A stretch of 35,987 nucleotides of DNA from Paenibacillus sp. oral taxon 786 str. D14 (GTDB lineage: Bacteria; Bacillota; Bacilli; Paenibacillales; Paenibacillaceae): positions 1 through 35,987 of the forward strand of contig NZ_GG695984.1 in NCBI RefSeq assembly GCF_000159955.1, read 5' to 3'. Both the position numbers and the translations under genes were made by a program. The notes below the pieces were generated by a model. The model was not told the DNA's origin, ran no database searches, and saw only the letters and a list, made by a program, of their open reading frames with translations. Positions 16,403-24,494 of this stretch are shown here, piece by piece (position 1 is the first letter of the stretch; every line of letters begins with the position of its first letter).

Positions 16403-17316
16403 TGAAGCGTTTGGCGTTCCTCCATCGTCTTTTTAAACGTCTCAATAAAAGCCTCCGCTGCCTTGGACAGATAACGTCCTTTGCGGTAGGCGATGACCAG
16501 CGTCCGGCTTGGGGCCGGAGCGGCGAGAGGCAAATACGCCGGGATCAACTCGCTGCGTTTCGCCCGGGCGATAAACCGCGGCACCAGCGTAATGCCCATC
16601 CCGGCGGCAACCAGCGACTGCACCGTTTCGATATTGTTGCTTTCAAAGACGACGTTGGGCTCGAACCCGGCCTCCCGGCATAAGTCGGCGGTCATTTTGC
16701 GGAATCCCTGGCCTTTTTTGAGCACGATAAACGGTTCATTTTCCAGTTGCTTCATCTCAACGCCCTGCTCCAACACCCCGGGCGTTTTCGTCAGCGGATG
16801 GTCCGGGGGAACCGCCAGATCGATGATCTCTTCGCCAATCGGTTCGTAGGAGAGCGTTGGCTCCAGCAACGGCAGCGACAGGAGGCTGAGATCCGTGCCG
16901 CCTTCGGCCGTCAGTTTCTCCAGGTTCAAGGATGTATCTTCCAACAGAGTCACTTGAATGTTCGGGTAGCTCGCTTTAAACGCCGGGAGCACGTAAGGGA
17001 GCAGGTGAGAGCCGGTAATCGGCATGCTGCCGACCACAACGCGGCCTGCTCTGAGCTGAGAGATGTCGTCCATTTCCTGACGGAGCTGGGCAACGGCGTC
17101 CATGATTTTTTGCGCGTGCGCGATAAAGCTGGCGCCGGCGTAGGTTAGCTCAACAGTACTCGTATTGCGTTGGAACAGCTTCACCCCGAGCTCCTGTTCC
17201 AGCTTGGACAGCTGCTGGCTTAGTGACGGCTGGGCGATATGAAGCTTGTCGGCGGCCCGGGAGAAGTTTTTTTCCTCGGCGATTTTTAACGTGTATAGAA
17301 GTTGACGAAGTTCCAT
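16393..17316 (-). CDS. LysR-family transcriptional regulator
   Basis: The N-terminal winged helix-turn-helix (residues 1-60: MELRQLLYTLKIAEEKNFSR, then AADKLHIAQPSLSQQLSKLE) is classic LysR. An effector-binding domain of two lobes follows, starting near residue 90 (GRVVVGSMPITGSHLLPYVL). Length 307 is normal. ATG at 17316 has AAAGGGG upstream. It is divergent from the signal peptidase gene; a T-N11-A site lies between them and a close copy lies upstream of leuC, so self-control and control of leuCD are plausible. The effector is unknown. It is not assignable to a named regulator with confidence. Confidence 0.93.
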   Translation of the reverse strand: MELRQLLYTLKIAEEKNFSRAADKLHIAQPSLSQQLSKLEQELGVKLFQRNTSTVELTYAGASFIAHAQKIMDAVAQLRQEMDDISQLRAGRVVVGSMPITGSHLLPYVLPAFKASYPNIQVTLLEDTSLNLEKLTAEGGTDLSLLSLPLLEPTLSYEPIGEEIIDLAVPPDHPLTKTPGVLEQGVEMKQLENEPFIVLKKGQGFRKMTADLCREAGFEPNVVFESNNIETVQSLVAAGMGITLVPRFIARAKRSELIPAYLPLAAPAPSRTLVIAYRKGRYLSKAAEAFIETFKKTMEERQTLHQS

Positions 17317-17351
17317 AGAAATAACCCCTTTGGTTCTTTAAGAAATAACCC
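17317..17351. repeat. Direct repeat AGAAATAACCC in the lysR leader
   Basis: AGAAATAACCC occurs at 17317-17327 and 17341-17351, 24 bp apart. On the minus strand the copies read GGGTTATTTCT. The copy nearest the gene spans the gap between the ribosome binding site and the start codon, so it could be a regulatory target or chance. Confidence 0.4.
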
Positions 17352-17359
17352 TTCTTTAT

Positions 17360-17378
17360 CTTATAAGTATAACCTATA
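17360..17378. promoter_or_regulatory. Probable LysR-type operator (T-N11-A)
   Basis: The 19-bp CTTATAAGTATAACCTATA contains ATAAG-N5-CCTAT, an imperfect dyad with T-N11-A geometry. It overlaps the likely -10 (TATACT) of the lysR gene and lies 24 bp upstream of the lepB -35. It matches the site at 20512-20530 at 16 of 19 positions. Confidence 0.6.
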
Positions 17379-17401
17379 AGTCCACTATATCATATAGATG
17401 T

Positions 17402-17431
17402 TTGTATTGGTATGTGACTTGCCTTTATAAT
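17402..17431 (+). promoter_or_regulatory. Sigma-A promoter of lepB
   Basis: TTGTAT (17402-17407) and a perfect TATAAT (17426-17431) with an 18-bp spacer. Confidence 0.7.
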
Positions 17432-17466
17432 AAGAGACAAACATCAAGAGTGTGGAGGTTTTTCGC

Positions 17467-18027
17467 TTGAAACGGAAAACATGGTGGAAAGAACTCGGCG
17501 GATGGGGCTTCTCCATCGTCCTAGGCTTTGTACTTAGCATGATTATCGGCATTTTTATCATTCAACCTTATAAAGTTGACGGTCATTCGATGGAACCAAC
17601 CTTAACGGACAATCAACGCATTTACGCTTGGAAATTTACGCATGTGCTGGAGAAACTGCCGGCTTATGGCGACATCGTCATTATCGACAGCCGGGTAGAC
17701 CGGAACCGTACGTTCTGGGACGACGTGAAGGAGCATCCGATCATTACCTGGCTTTCCGGCAGGGAAGAGGACGATGTTTTTTACGTCAAACGCGTGATCG
17801 GCTTGCCCGGTGACACGATTGAAGTGAAGGACGGACACGTGTTCCGCAATGGACAACAACTGGAGGAACCCTACATCAAGGAGCAGATGGATCCAAGCGC
17901 GGCGCAGGTATGGCATGTGCCGGAGAACCACGTATTTGTGATGGGGGATAACCGGAACAACAGCAACGACAGCCGCAGCATCGGGCCGGTGCCGCTTGAT
18001 CATGTGATGGGGAGCGATTCGTTTTAG
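17467..18027 (+). CDS. lepB: Type I signal peptidase
   Basis: Membrane serine protease that cuts signal peptides from exported proteins. One N-terminal membrane segment (residues about 12-33) precedes the active site. Catalytic Ser41 is in GHSMEPTL and the general-base Lys108 is in YVKRVIGLPGD; GDNRNNSNDSRSIGPV matches the conserved C-terminal box. TTG at 17467 is chosen because TGGAGG lies 8 nt upstream; a GTG at 17452 overlaps that site. Length is 186. The protein stops about 7 residues after the last conserved box (VMGSDSF), where relatives continue with a short hydrophobic strand, so the tail may be clipped. All catalytic residues are intact. Confidence 0.94.
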   Translation: MKRKTWWKELGGWGFSIVLGFVLSMIIGIFIIQPYKVDGHSMEPTLTDNQRIYAWKFTHVLEKLPAYGDIVIIDSRVDRNRTFWDDVKEHPIITWLSGREEDDVFYVKRVIGLPGDTIEVKDGHVFRNGQQLEEPYIKEQMDPSAAQVWHVPENHVFVMGDNRNNSNDSRSIGPVPLDHVMGSDSF

Positions 18028-18041
18028 AAGCAGAGGTAATG

Positions 18042-18088
18042 GAGCAATCCGAAGCCGGGAAGTTTCTCGGACGGGTTGCTCTTTTTTT
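18042..18088 (+). terminator. Terminator of lepB
   Basis: GAGCAATCCG (18042-18051) pairs with CGGGTTGCTC (18072-18081), with one G-U pair, followed by seven T. A further 110 bases to the AEC gene contain nothing else I can name. Confidence 0.8.
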
Positions 18089-18199
18089 ATTGGGGATGAG
18101 GTATAGGTTTTGTCTATCAACTATATTGTTTTCTAGTCTTGGACGATGGCTTTATCCGGCCGTTAAAATAGGAGGCAATTCAAAGAAGGGGGTGCTGTT

Positions 18200-19123
18200 A
18201 TGCTCCAATCGGTTGGATCGACGCTGCTAGGCGTCCTGGTGCCGCTTGCAGTTCCGGTTGCCGCCGGGGCATTGCTGGCCCGGTTTCGCGCCTGGGACAC
18301 GAAGCCGCTGCTCACGTTGTATTTGTACGTGCTAAGCCCGGCTATCATCTTCGACACGTTGCGAAATGCTCATATTTCCTCGGATGAGCTGTACAGCACG
18401 ATCGGCTTCGCGCTCGTTAACCTGCTGCTCATGTGGGGCATTGCCCAAGCGATCGGGAAGATCGCCCGGCTGGATCCGGCGGAGCAAGCCGGCCTGACGC
18501 TGATCTCCACCTTAACGAATAGCGCCAATTACGGACTGCCGCTCGTGCTGCTGGCCTTTGGCCAACTGGGTTTGGATAAAGCTTCCGTATACGTCATCAC
18601 ACAAATGATCATTGTAAATACGGCAGGAGTTTATTTCGCGGCACGTTCCCAGTTTTCTGTCCAAAACGCAGTAAAATCGGTGTTTACCCTGCCGGCGGTG
18701 TATGCGGCGGCGCTGGCCGTGTTTCTAAAATGCTTTGGGCTTCACCTGACCGCCGGGCTGGAGCAAGGTATTGCCATGGTCGCGGACGCTTATTCACCGG
18801 TGGTGCTGACGATCTTAGGCGCACAAATGATGAAGGTTGGGCGGCCGGAGGCGAAGCAGGTAAGGCCAGCCGCATTTTGGACGGGCACGGCGATCCGTTT
18901 GTTATTGGCACCGTTTGTGGCTCTTGCGGCATTAAAGCTGCTGGGCATTTCGGGCCTGCTGTTTTCCGTCCTGTTCATTCAAGCCTGTATGCCGGTTGCG
19001 GTTAATGCCGTTGTGCTGGCCGAGCGGTTTGATGCCGCTCCTGGTCTAGTGTCCAAATGTATCGTATGGACGACCCTCGCTTCCTTTTTGACGCTGCCGG
19101 CGTTGATCGTGCTCGTCCAGTAA
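18200..19123 (+). CDS. AEC-family (auxin efflux carrier-like) transporter
   Basis: A 307-residue membrane protein with about ten hydrophobic segments. It starts VLVPLAVPVAAGALLARF and has LTNSANYGLPLVLLAFG near residue 110, the unwound helix typical of AEC and bile-acid-transporter folds, and a second crossover with FIQACMPVAVNAVVLAERF near residue 257. Bacterial members export or import small organic acids and amino-acid derivatives; the substrate here cannot be read from sequence. ATG at 18200 follows AGAAGGGGG. It is followed directly by the decayed two-component system, which may once have controlled it. Confidence 0.9.
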   Translation: MLQSVGSTLLGVLVPLAVPVAAGALLARFRAWDTKPLLTLYLYVLSPAIIFDTLRNAHISSDELYSTIGFALVNLLLMWGIAQAIGKIARLDPAEQAGLTLISTLTNSANYGLPLVLLAFGQLGLDKASVYVITQMIIVNTAGVYFAARSQFSVQNAVKSVFTLPAVYAAALAVFLKCFGLHLTAGLEQGIAMVADAYSPVVLTILGAQMMKVGRPEAKQVRPAAFWTGTAIRLLLAPFVALAALKLLGISGLLFSVLFIQACMPVAVNAVVLAERFDAAPGLVSKCIVWTTLASFLTLPALIVLVQ

Positions 19124-19826
19124 TGACCGGATCGGGCGGCATTGGGCCTGATCCTCGTGATCACCGGAGTGAATTTGGTATGGTATCAGGATTGGGAGTT
19201 GGTATATTTCCTAATCCTCGTCGTGTTTTATGCGCTGTTCCGTTTGATTTTGTCGAAGCCGCTGTGGCCTGCACTCCTGACGCTGCTTATTACGGCGGTG
19301 CTTTTCATACACTACGGCGCTTTGAACCTAACGGGTATCATCAGCTACATCTCCCTTGCGATCCTGCTGTACTCCGTCATTCGCCGGCGCATGCTGCGTC
19401 AAGAAATGCATGAGCAAAATCTCCGCCTATATGGCAGAGCTGCGGAAGGCGTATGATGAACTGCAGGAGGCTTCCGTGACGTCCATGCGTTTTGCGGTCT
19501 TGGAGGAACGTACGCGCATCGCGAGGGACATCCATGATTCTGTATAGGTCATAGTCTCACGTCCTTGATCGTCCAGCTCCAAACGCTGCGGTTCATGGTC
19601 CGGCAGGATACCGGACGAGCGGAGCAAACGATCGATGAGATGTTGGTCGTAGCGCGCCAGGGGCTTCAAGACATCCGCAACTCCGTCCATGCGCTGGCTG
19701 ATGACGCCTCGTTCTCCGGCAAAACGGCCTTAAACGCCCTGTTGTCACGGCTGGAAGCCTCATCCGGAATTCGTTGCGTGATGCAAGACGAGCTGCCAGA
19801 CGGGGATCTGGGAGACAAAGTATAGC
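19124..19826 (+). pseudogene. Decayed DesK/NarX-type sensor histidine kinase
   Basis: Pieces of one kinase lie in successive frames. 19142-19456 encodes a membrane sensor (LGLILVITGVNLVWYQDWEL and on to SYISLAILLYSVIRRRML). From about 19410 another frame continues as KISAYMAELRKAYDELQ to LEERTRIARDIHDSV with the phospho-acceptor His. An extra TA at about 19544 makes an in-frame stop; removing it gives DSVGHSLTSLIVQLQTLRFM in a third frame. That frame ends at 19826 after ELPDGDLGDKV. The whole ATPase domain is missing, so it cannot be an active kinase. An ATG overlapping the transporter stop (19122) may be the original start but is out of frame with the sensor. Confidence 0.8.
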
Positions 19827-19868
19827 AGGAGCCAAACCACCAGTATACGGAAGGAAAGGAGGAGCCCC

Positions 19869-20488
19869 ATGACAGAATCATACCGGATTAAAGTGATGCT
19901 CGCCGACGATCAGAACATGATTCGTCAAGGCTTTGGCGATATTCTCAGCTTGCAGCCCGATCTGCAGTTGGTTGGTGAAGCGGGAAATGGGAACGATGCG
20001 GTCAAAATGGCTGAGGAACTGCGTCCGGATGTCATTCTGATGGATGTACAGATGCCGTTCATGGACGGTATCGAAGCGACAAAGCGGATCATGAAGCAGC
20101 AAGCAGGGGTTAAAATCGTTATTTTGACGACGTTTAAAAGACGCGGAAGCAAGCGACATGATCGAAGCGATCCGTGCCGCCTTATCGCGGGGAAGCCATC
20201 TATAAGACGAAACTCGCCTCCGGCGCCCTGCAGGAAGCGATTGCCAACGCATCGCCGTCCGCTCCTCACAACGTGCAGGCAGTAAAGCTGCTGGAACCGT
20301 TGACCGAGCGCGAACGGGAGATTCTCCAGGAGATGGCCTACGGGCTTCGTAACGAGCAAATTGCGGCCAAGTTGTTTATTACCGAAGGAACGGTAAAATC
20401 TCATGTCCACCGGATCTTGCAGAAGTTCGGCTGCGAAGATCGGACACAGGTGGTTGTGATGGCGCTGCGGGGCGGATTGGTTCAATGA
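19869..20488 (+). pseudogene. Decayed NarL/LuxR-type response regulator
   Basis: A good ribosome binding site (GGAAAGGAGGA) precedes ATG 19869 and a receiver: VMLADDQNMIRQGF, then DVILMDVQMPFMDGIEATKR, then VKIVILTTF. About 20 receiver residues are then missing and the frame shifts. KDAEASDMIEAIRAALSR is legible in another frame (about 20135-20190). A further 1-nt shift gives GEAIYKTKLASG and an intact LuxR helix-turn-helix (LTEREREILQEMAYG, IAAKLFITEGTVKSHVHRIL) ending at 20488. The separate frame from 20174 could at most yield a free DNA-binding domain. It is the partner of the broken kinase. Confidence 0.82.
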
Positions 20489-20505
20489 CCGGACGCCTCT
20501 TTTTT
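20469..20505 (+). terminator. Weak terminator after the decayed regulator
   Basis: GGGGCG (20469-20474) can pair with CGCCTC (20494-20499), with an inner GGT/ACC, followed by six T. Confidence 0.45.
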
Positions 20506-20511
20506 GTGCCG

Positions 20512-20530
20512 CTTATAAGTTAAACCTATT
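20512..20530. promoter_or_regulatory. Probable LysR-type operator upstream of leuC
   Basis: CTTATAAGTTAAACCTATT contains ATAAG-N5-CCTAT with T-N11-A geometry and lies 20 bp before the leuC -35, a usual position for LysR-type activators. It closely matches the site at 17360-17378. Confidence 0.6.
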
Positions 20531-20550
20531 GCATTTATAGATATTATATC

Positions 20551-20580
20551 TTGGAACAATTAACACAATCATGTTATATT
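20551..20580 (+). promoter_or_regulatory. Sigma-A promoter of leuCD
   Basis: TTGGAA (20551-20556) and TATATT (20575-20580) with an 18-bp spacer. Confidence 0.6.
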
Positions 20581-20647
20581 GGATTCAACATTCAAGGCCG
20601 GAGGGAGCAGCAATCTGCACTTTTGCCTTGATCACGTGTACGAATCC
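20581..20647 (+). promoter_or_regulatory. Nested stem structure in the leuC leader
   Basis: Three nested pairings are visible: GGATTC (20581-20586) with GAATCC (20642-20647), TCAAGGC (20592-20598) with GCCTTGA (20625-20631), and GCAG (20607-20610) with CTGC (20615-20618). The loop holds a GGAGGGAG with no ordinary start codon after it. No T-box element or leucine-rich leader peptide was found. The outer arm may lie at the transcript start itself. Confidence 0.45.
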
Positions 20648-20666
20648 TTCTGTGGGGTGATTGATC

Positions 20667-22091
20667 ATGAGCAGCAAAAAGACAATGTACGAGAAAATTT
20701 GGGATAACCACGTCATCTATCAAGAGGAAGGCAAGCCGAGCATTCTCTATATCGATTTGCACCTCGTTCACGAGGTGACTTCACCGCAGGCGTTTGAAGG
20801 TCTGCGCCTTAGCGGACGCAAGGTGCGCCGCCCGGAATTGACCTTCGCTACGATGGACCATAACGTTCCTACCAAAGACCGTTATAACATTACCGACCCG
20901 ATCTCGAAGCAGCAGATCGATACGCTGGCCAAGAATTGCCGCGATTTTGGCATCACCTTGTACGACCTCGACACGATTGACCAAGGCGTCGTGCACGTTA
21001 TGGGGCCGGAGCTGGGCCTGACACATCCGGGCAAGACGATCGTTTGCGGCGACAGCCACACCTCCACGCACGGTGCGTTTGGTGCGCTTGCTTTCGGGAT
21101 TGGTACGAGTGAGGTTGAGCACGTACTGGCAACTCAATGCTTGCAGCAGGCGAAAGCGAAAACGCTGGAAGTCCGTTTTGTCGGCAAACGTAAACCAGGG
21201 GTAACTGCAAAGGATATGATCCTCGGCGTTATCGCCAAGTATGGCACGGATTTTGCTACCGGCTATGTTATCGAGTATACGGGTGAAGCGATCCGGGAGC
21301 TGTCCATGGAAGAGCGGATGACGATCTGTAACATGTCGATCGAAGCTGGAGCAAGAGCAGGCTTGATTGCCCCGGACGAAACGACGTTTAATTACCTGCG
21401 GGGCCGCGAGCATGTGCCGCAGGGTGCAGCGTTCGATCAGGCGGTGGAGGAGTGGAAGAAGCTGGCTACCGATGAAGGTGCAACTTACGACCGTGTCGTC
21501 GAATTCGACGTGGATTCGCTGATTCCGCAAGTTACCTGGGGAACGAGCCCTGGGATGGGTACGGGGATCAACGGCGTGGTGCCGAACCCGGCCGACTTCG
21601 CAAATGAGAATGAACGGAAAGCCGCTGAGAAAGCGCTGGAATACATGGGCTTAACACCAGGTACACCGATGACGGATATCGCGATCGATTATGTCTTTAT
21701 CGGTTCCTGTACGAACGGCCGGATCGAAGACCTGCGTGCAGCAGCGGAAATCGCTAAAGGCTACAAGGTTTCCGACAAAGTTACGGCGATCGTCGTTCCA
21801 GGCTCGGGCCGCGTGAAGCTGCAAGCGGAGAAAGAAGGTCTCGACAAAATCTTCAAAGAAGCGGGATTCGAATGGCGTGACGCAGGTTGCAGTATGTGTC
21901 TGGCCATGAACCCTGATGTCTTGCAGCCGGGTCAACGGTGCGCTTCGACCTCCAACCGTAACTTTGAAGGACGGCAAGGGCGCGGCGGCAGAACACATCT
22001 GGTTTCTCCAGCCATGGCGGCAGCAGCGGCGATCAAGGGTCATTTCGTCGACGTGCGTGAATGGGAAATCAAGAGTGAAGTCCTGAGCTAA
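20667..22091 (+). CDS. leuC: 3-isopropylmalate dehydratase large subunit
   Basis: Aconitase-family enzyme that isomerises 2- to 3-isopropylmalate in leucine synthesis, acting with LeuD. The three [4Fe-4S] ligands are Cys348 (GSCTNGR) and Cys408/Cys411 (GCSMC). [19 protein letters not shown] and [20 protein letters not shown] are also present. Length is 474, normal for the bacterial LeuC. ATG at 20667 is favoured by GGGGTG upstream; a TTG two codons earlier is the alternative. leuD follows by 25 nt. leuA and leuB are not in the window. Confidence 0.97.
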   Translation: MSSKKTMYEKIWDNHVIYQEEGKPSILYIDLHLVHEVTSPQAFEGLRLSGRKVRRPELTFATMDHNVPTKDRYNITDPISKQQIDTLAKNCRDFGITLYDLDTIDQGVVHVMGPELGLTHPGKTIVCGDSHTSTHGAFGALAFGIGTSEVEHVLATQCLQQAKAKTLEVRFVGKRKPGVTAKDMILGVIAKYGTDFATGYVIEYTGEAIRELSMEERMTICNMSIEAGARAGLIAPDETTFNYLRGREHVPQGAAFDQAVEEWKKLATDEGATYDRVVEFDVDSLIPQVTWGTSPGMGTGINGVVPNPADFANENERKAAEKALEYMGLTPGTPMTDIAIDYVFIGSCTNGRIEDLRAAAEIAKGYKVSDKVTAIVVPGSGRVKLQAEKEGLDKIFKEAGFEWRDAGCSMCLAMNPDVLQPGQRCASTSNRNFEGRQGRGGRTHLVSPAMAAAAAIKGHFVDVREWEIKSEVLS

Positions 22092-22116
22092 TCGAGGGAA
22101 AAGGGGAGAATCGACG

Positions 22117-22716
22117 ATGGAAGCATTTGTGAAACATACTGGAATCGTAGGTCCCGTGGACCGTGTTAACGTAGATACCGATGCAATTATACCTAAGCAA
22201 TTTCTGAAACGGATTGAGCGTTCTGGATTTGGCCAGTTTTTGTTCTATGAATGGCGGTTTGACACGGAAGGGAACCCCAATCCGGAGTTCGAATTAAATA
22301 AACCGCGGTACGCGGGTGCGTCCATTCTGATTTCACGCGTCAACTTCGGTTGCGGCTCCTCGCGGGAGCATGCGCCGTGGGCCATTTTGGATTATGGATT
22401 CCGTTGCGTGATTGCACCGTCTTTTGCGGATATTTTCTATAACAACTGCTTTAAGAACGGTATCCTGCCGATTAAGCTGTCGGAAGAACAAGTGGAGGAG
22501 CTGTTCCAACGCACGGCAGCCCATGAGGGATATAAACTGACGGTGGATCTGGAGCAAAAAACGATCACCGACGAGTACGGCTTGAACATCAGTTTTGATC
22601 TGGATGAGCACCGCCGCCAGTTTTTGCTGCAAGGCTTGGACGATATCGGCTTGACGCTCCAGCACGAAGATTTGATTGCGGCATACGAGAAGAAGAAATT
22701 TGCGCATTTGGCTTAA
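22117..22716 (+). CDS. leuD: 3-isopropylmalate dehydratase small subunit
   Basis: Swivel-domain partner of Leu[21 protein letters not shown] and [20 protein letters not shown] are the family signatures and provide substrate contacts. Length 199 is normal. AAAAGGGGAG precedes the ATG at 22117. It is co-transcribed with leuC and followed by a strong terminator. Confidence 0.97.
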   Translation: MEAFVKHTGIVGPVDRVNVDTDAIIPKQFLKRIERSGFGQFLFYEWRFDTEGNPNPEFELNKPRYAGASILISRVNFGCGSSREHAPWAILDYGFRCVIAPSFADIFYNNCFKNGILPIKLSEEQVEELFQRTAAHEGYKLTVDLEQKTITDEYGLNISFDLDEHRRQFLLQGLDDIGLTLQHEDLIAAYEKKKFAHLA

Positions 22717-22736
22717 ACCGTCTGAACTTGGCGGGA

Positions 22737-22771
22737 AGCCCCGGCTGCGACATGCAGCTGGGGCTTTTTTT
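22737..22771 (+). terminator. Terminator of leuCD
   Basis: AGCCCCGGCTGC (22737-22748) pairs with GCAGCTGGGGCT (22754-22765) over 12 bp with one wobble and a 5-nt loop, followed by seven T. Confidence 0.92.
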
Positions 22772-22949
22772 GTCAATCTATGAAAATATAAGTCTATCAG
22801 CCCCGTGTTTTTTCTGATATTATGGAAGTAATTAGCAACGTTTTAGGAATGTTGGCGTTTACAATGCTCGCTGGATCCCATTCTGGTGGCGTATCCGTCA
22901 ATGAGATTCTTGATTCGGCAAAATACGAGGGTGGGGTAGGGATTTACGG

Positions 22950-24464
22950 ATGAAGAAACTCGGCTTATTGATGTTTATGTTGGTTGGTTTGCTCGTGTTT
23001 CCGGGATTGGCGAACAACGCCTACGCCGCCTCGGCGGAGTCATCCGGGACACATATCGTGTTGGACGGCCAGGAGCTTGAGCAGCCTGCCGGTGCCCAAG
23101 CGGGGATCGTGAGGGGCAACGTGATGGTGCCGCTGCGCGTCGTTGCCGAAGGTTTGGGTTATCAAGTCGCTTGGGAGAAGAAGAGCGGCACGATTACGAT
23201 CACGCAGGAGGGCACCGAGCTCAAGCTCACGCTGGGTCAGGACACCGCTTATGTTGACGGTCAGTTGGTCAAGCTGAGTAATGCTCCTTTTCTGCAGGGA
23301 GACTCAACGCTTGTTCCGCTACGTTTCGTTGGTGAACAGATGGGCATGAAGGTCAGCTGGGATAATGCCACGAAATCCGCTTACTTAACCAGTCCTGCGG
23401 GAGGTTCCGCCGCCGGTGTTGTTCCGGGTACGGCCAGCCAAGCCCCAGGGTCGGAGACTCCGAACTCTGTTCCGGGAGGGCAGCCAATAGCGGGGGATGA
23501 CGATACATACGACCCGGGAGCTTCAACCGGGAACCAAGCTGTGAGCCCTATCGCGTTGATCCAAGGCATCAGCTTTAGCGAAAATCGTTTGATGTTTGCT
23601 GTTTCCGGCAGCGTCACCCCGAACGTATTTAAAATGAGCGGTCCCGAACGTCTCGTCATAGATATTCCCAACGCCGACTTTGCTCCGACCTTCGGGGACG
23701 TTCATCCTTTGGACTCAGGCCGGAATGGTCAATTTGCCGTCAGCGATTATCCGGACGTCTCCCAGATCCGCTATTCGCTGTTTAGCAAATCGCCGTCAAC
23801 TGTTCGGATTGTAATCGATTTGAACCGGAGCGTTGAGTTTACGGTCACGAACCTCGACGATGGCCTTGTAACCGTCGACTTGACAGCAGCCGCAGGCGTA
23901 CCGAATACCAGCACGGGCGGAAGCGGCCGACCGCTGGTTGTGATCGATGCGGGGCATGGCGGGAGCCAGCCTGGGGCAATCAGCGTCACCAAGAAACAGG
24001 AGAAGGAGTTTACGCTGGCTGTGGCGCTGAAAGTCGAGGCGCTGCTGCAGCAGGAAGCCGGGTTGGAGGTGATCCTGACCCGTACGACGGACGTCACCAT
24101 GTCGCTCCAAGACCGGGTTAAGGTGGCCAACGATCGCGGGGCTTCGGTGTTCGTATCGATCCATGGAAACAGCATCGATCCTCCAAGCAACCCCAGCGGT
24201 TCAGAAACGTATTACACCCGGGACGAGAGCATTCCGCTCGCCAATGTCATGCACCGGCATTTGGTGAAGGCAACGGGCTTGGCGGATCGCGGCGTCAGGA
24301 AGAGCAGCCTGCATGTTACACGGGAAACGAAGATGCCAGCCGTGTTGCTTGAGGTCGGTTATTTGAGTAACAAGACCGATGCCGAATTAATGTACACGGA
24401 GGAGTTTCAACAACGTGTTGCAGAAGGTATTGTCGCGGGTATTAAAGAATATCTGGGCTTATGA
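22950..24464 (+). CDS. N-acetylmuramoyl-L-alanine amidase with stalk and AMIN domains, copy 1
   Basis: Secreted cell-wall hydrolase that cuts the bond between muramic acid and the stem peptide. It has a signal peptide (residues 1-27, ending NNAYAA) and a copper-amine-oxidase-N-like stalk domain (about 35-150, with VMVPLRVVAEGLGYQVAWE and TLVPLRFVGEQMGM). A Pro/Gly/Ser linker follows, then an AMIN domain (about 200-310, SGPERLVIDIPNADF) and the Amidase_3 domain (about 328-504). Zinc and catalytic residues are visible in DAGHGG, QEKEFTLAVAL, VSIHGNS and LLEVGYLSN. ATG at 22950 has GGGTGGGGTAGGG upstream. A GerMN lipoprotein gene follows by 30 nt, and the pair recurs at 25.7-27.75 kb. Confidence 0.95.
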   Translation: MKKLGLLMFMLVGLLVFPGLANNAYAASAESSGTHIVLDGQELEQPAGAQAGIVRGNVMVPLRVVAEGLGYQVAWEKKSGTITITQEGTELKLTLGQDTAYVDGQLVKLSNAPFLQGDSTLVPLRFVGEQMGMKVSWDNATKSAYLTSPAGGSAAGVVPGTASQAPGSETPNSVPGGQPIAGDDDTYDPGASTGNQAVSPIALIQGISFSENRLMFAVSGSVTPNVFKMSGPERLVIDIPNADFAPTFGDVHPLDSGRNGQFAVSDYPDVSQIRYSLFSKSPSTVRIVIDLNRSVEFTVTNLDDGLVTVDLTAAAGVPNTSTGGSGRPLVVIDAGHGGSQPGAISVTKKQEKEFTLAVALKVEALLQQEAGLEVILTRTTDVTMSLQDRVKVANDRGASVFVSIHGNSIDPPSNPSGSETYYTRDESIPLANVMHRHLVKATGLADRGVRKSSLHVTRETKMPAVLLEVGYLSNKTDAELMYTEEFQQRVAEGIVAGIKEYLGL

Positions 24465-24494
24465 TCGATAAGATATGACAAGGAGGGGAGCGGC

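Noticed and set aside
19356..19826. Programmed frameshifting in the kinase gene
   Set aside because: The joints lack slippery sequences and the ATPase domain is absent altogether, so decay is the simpler explanation.
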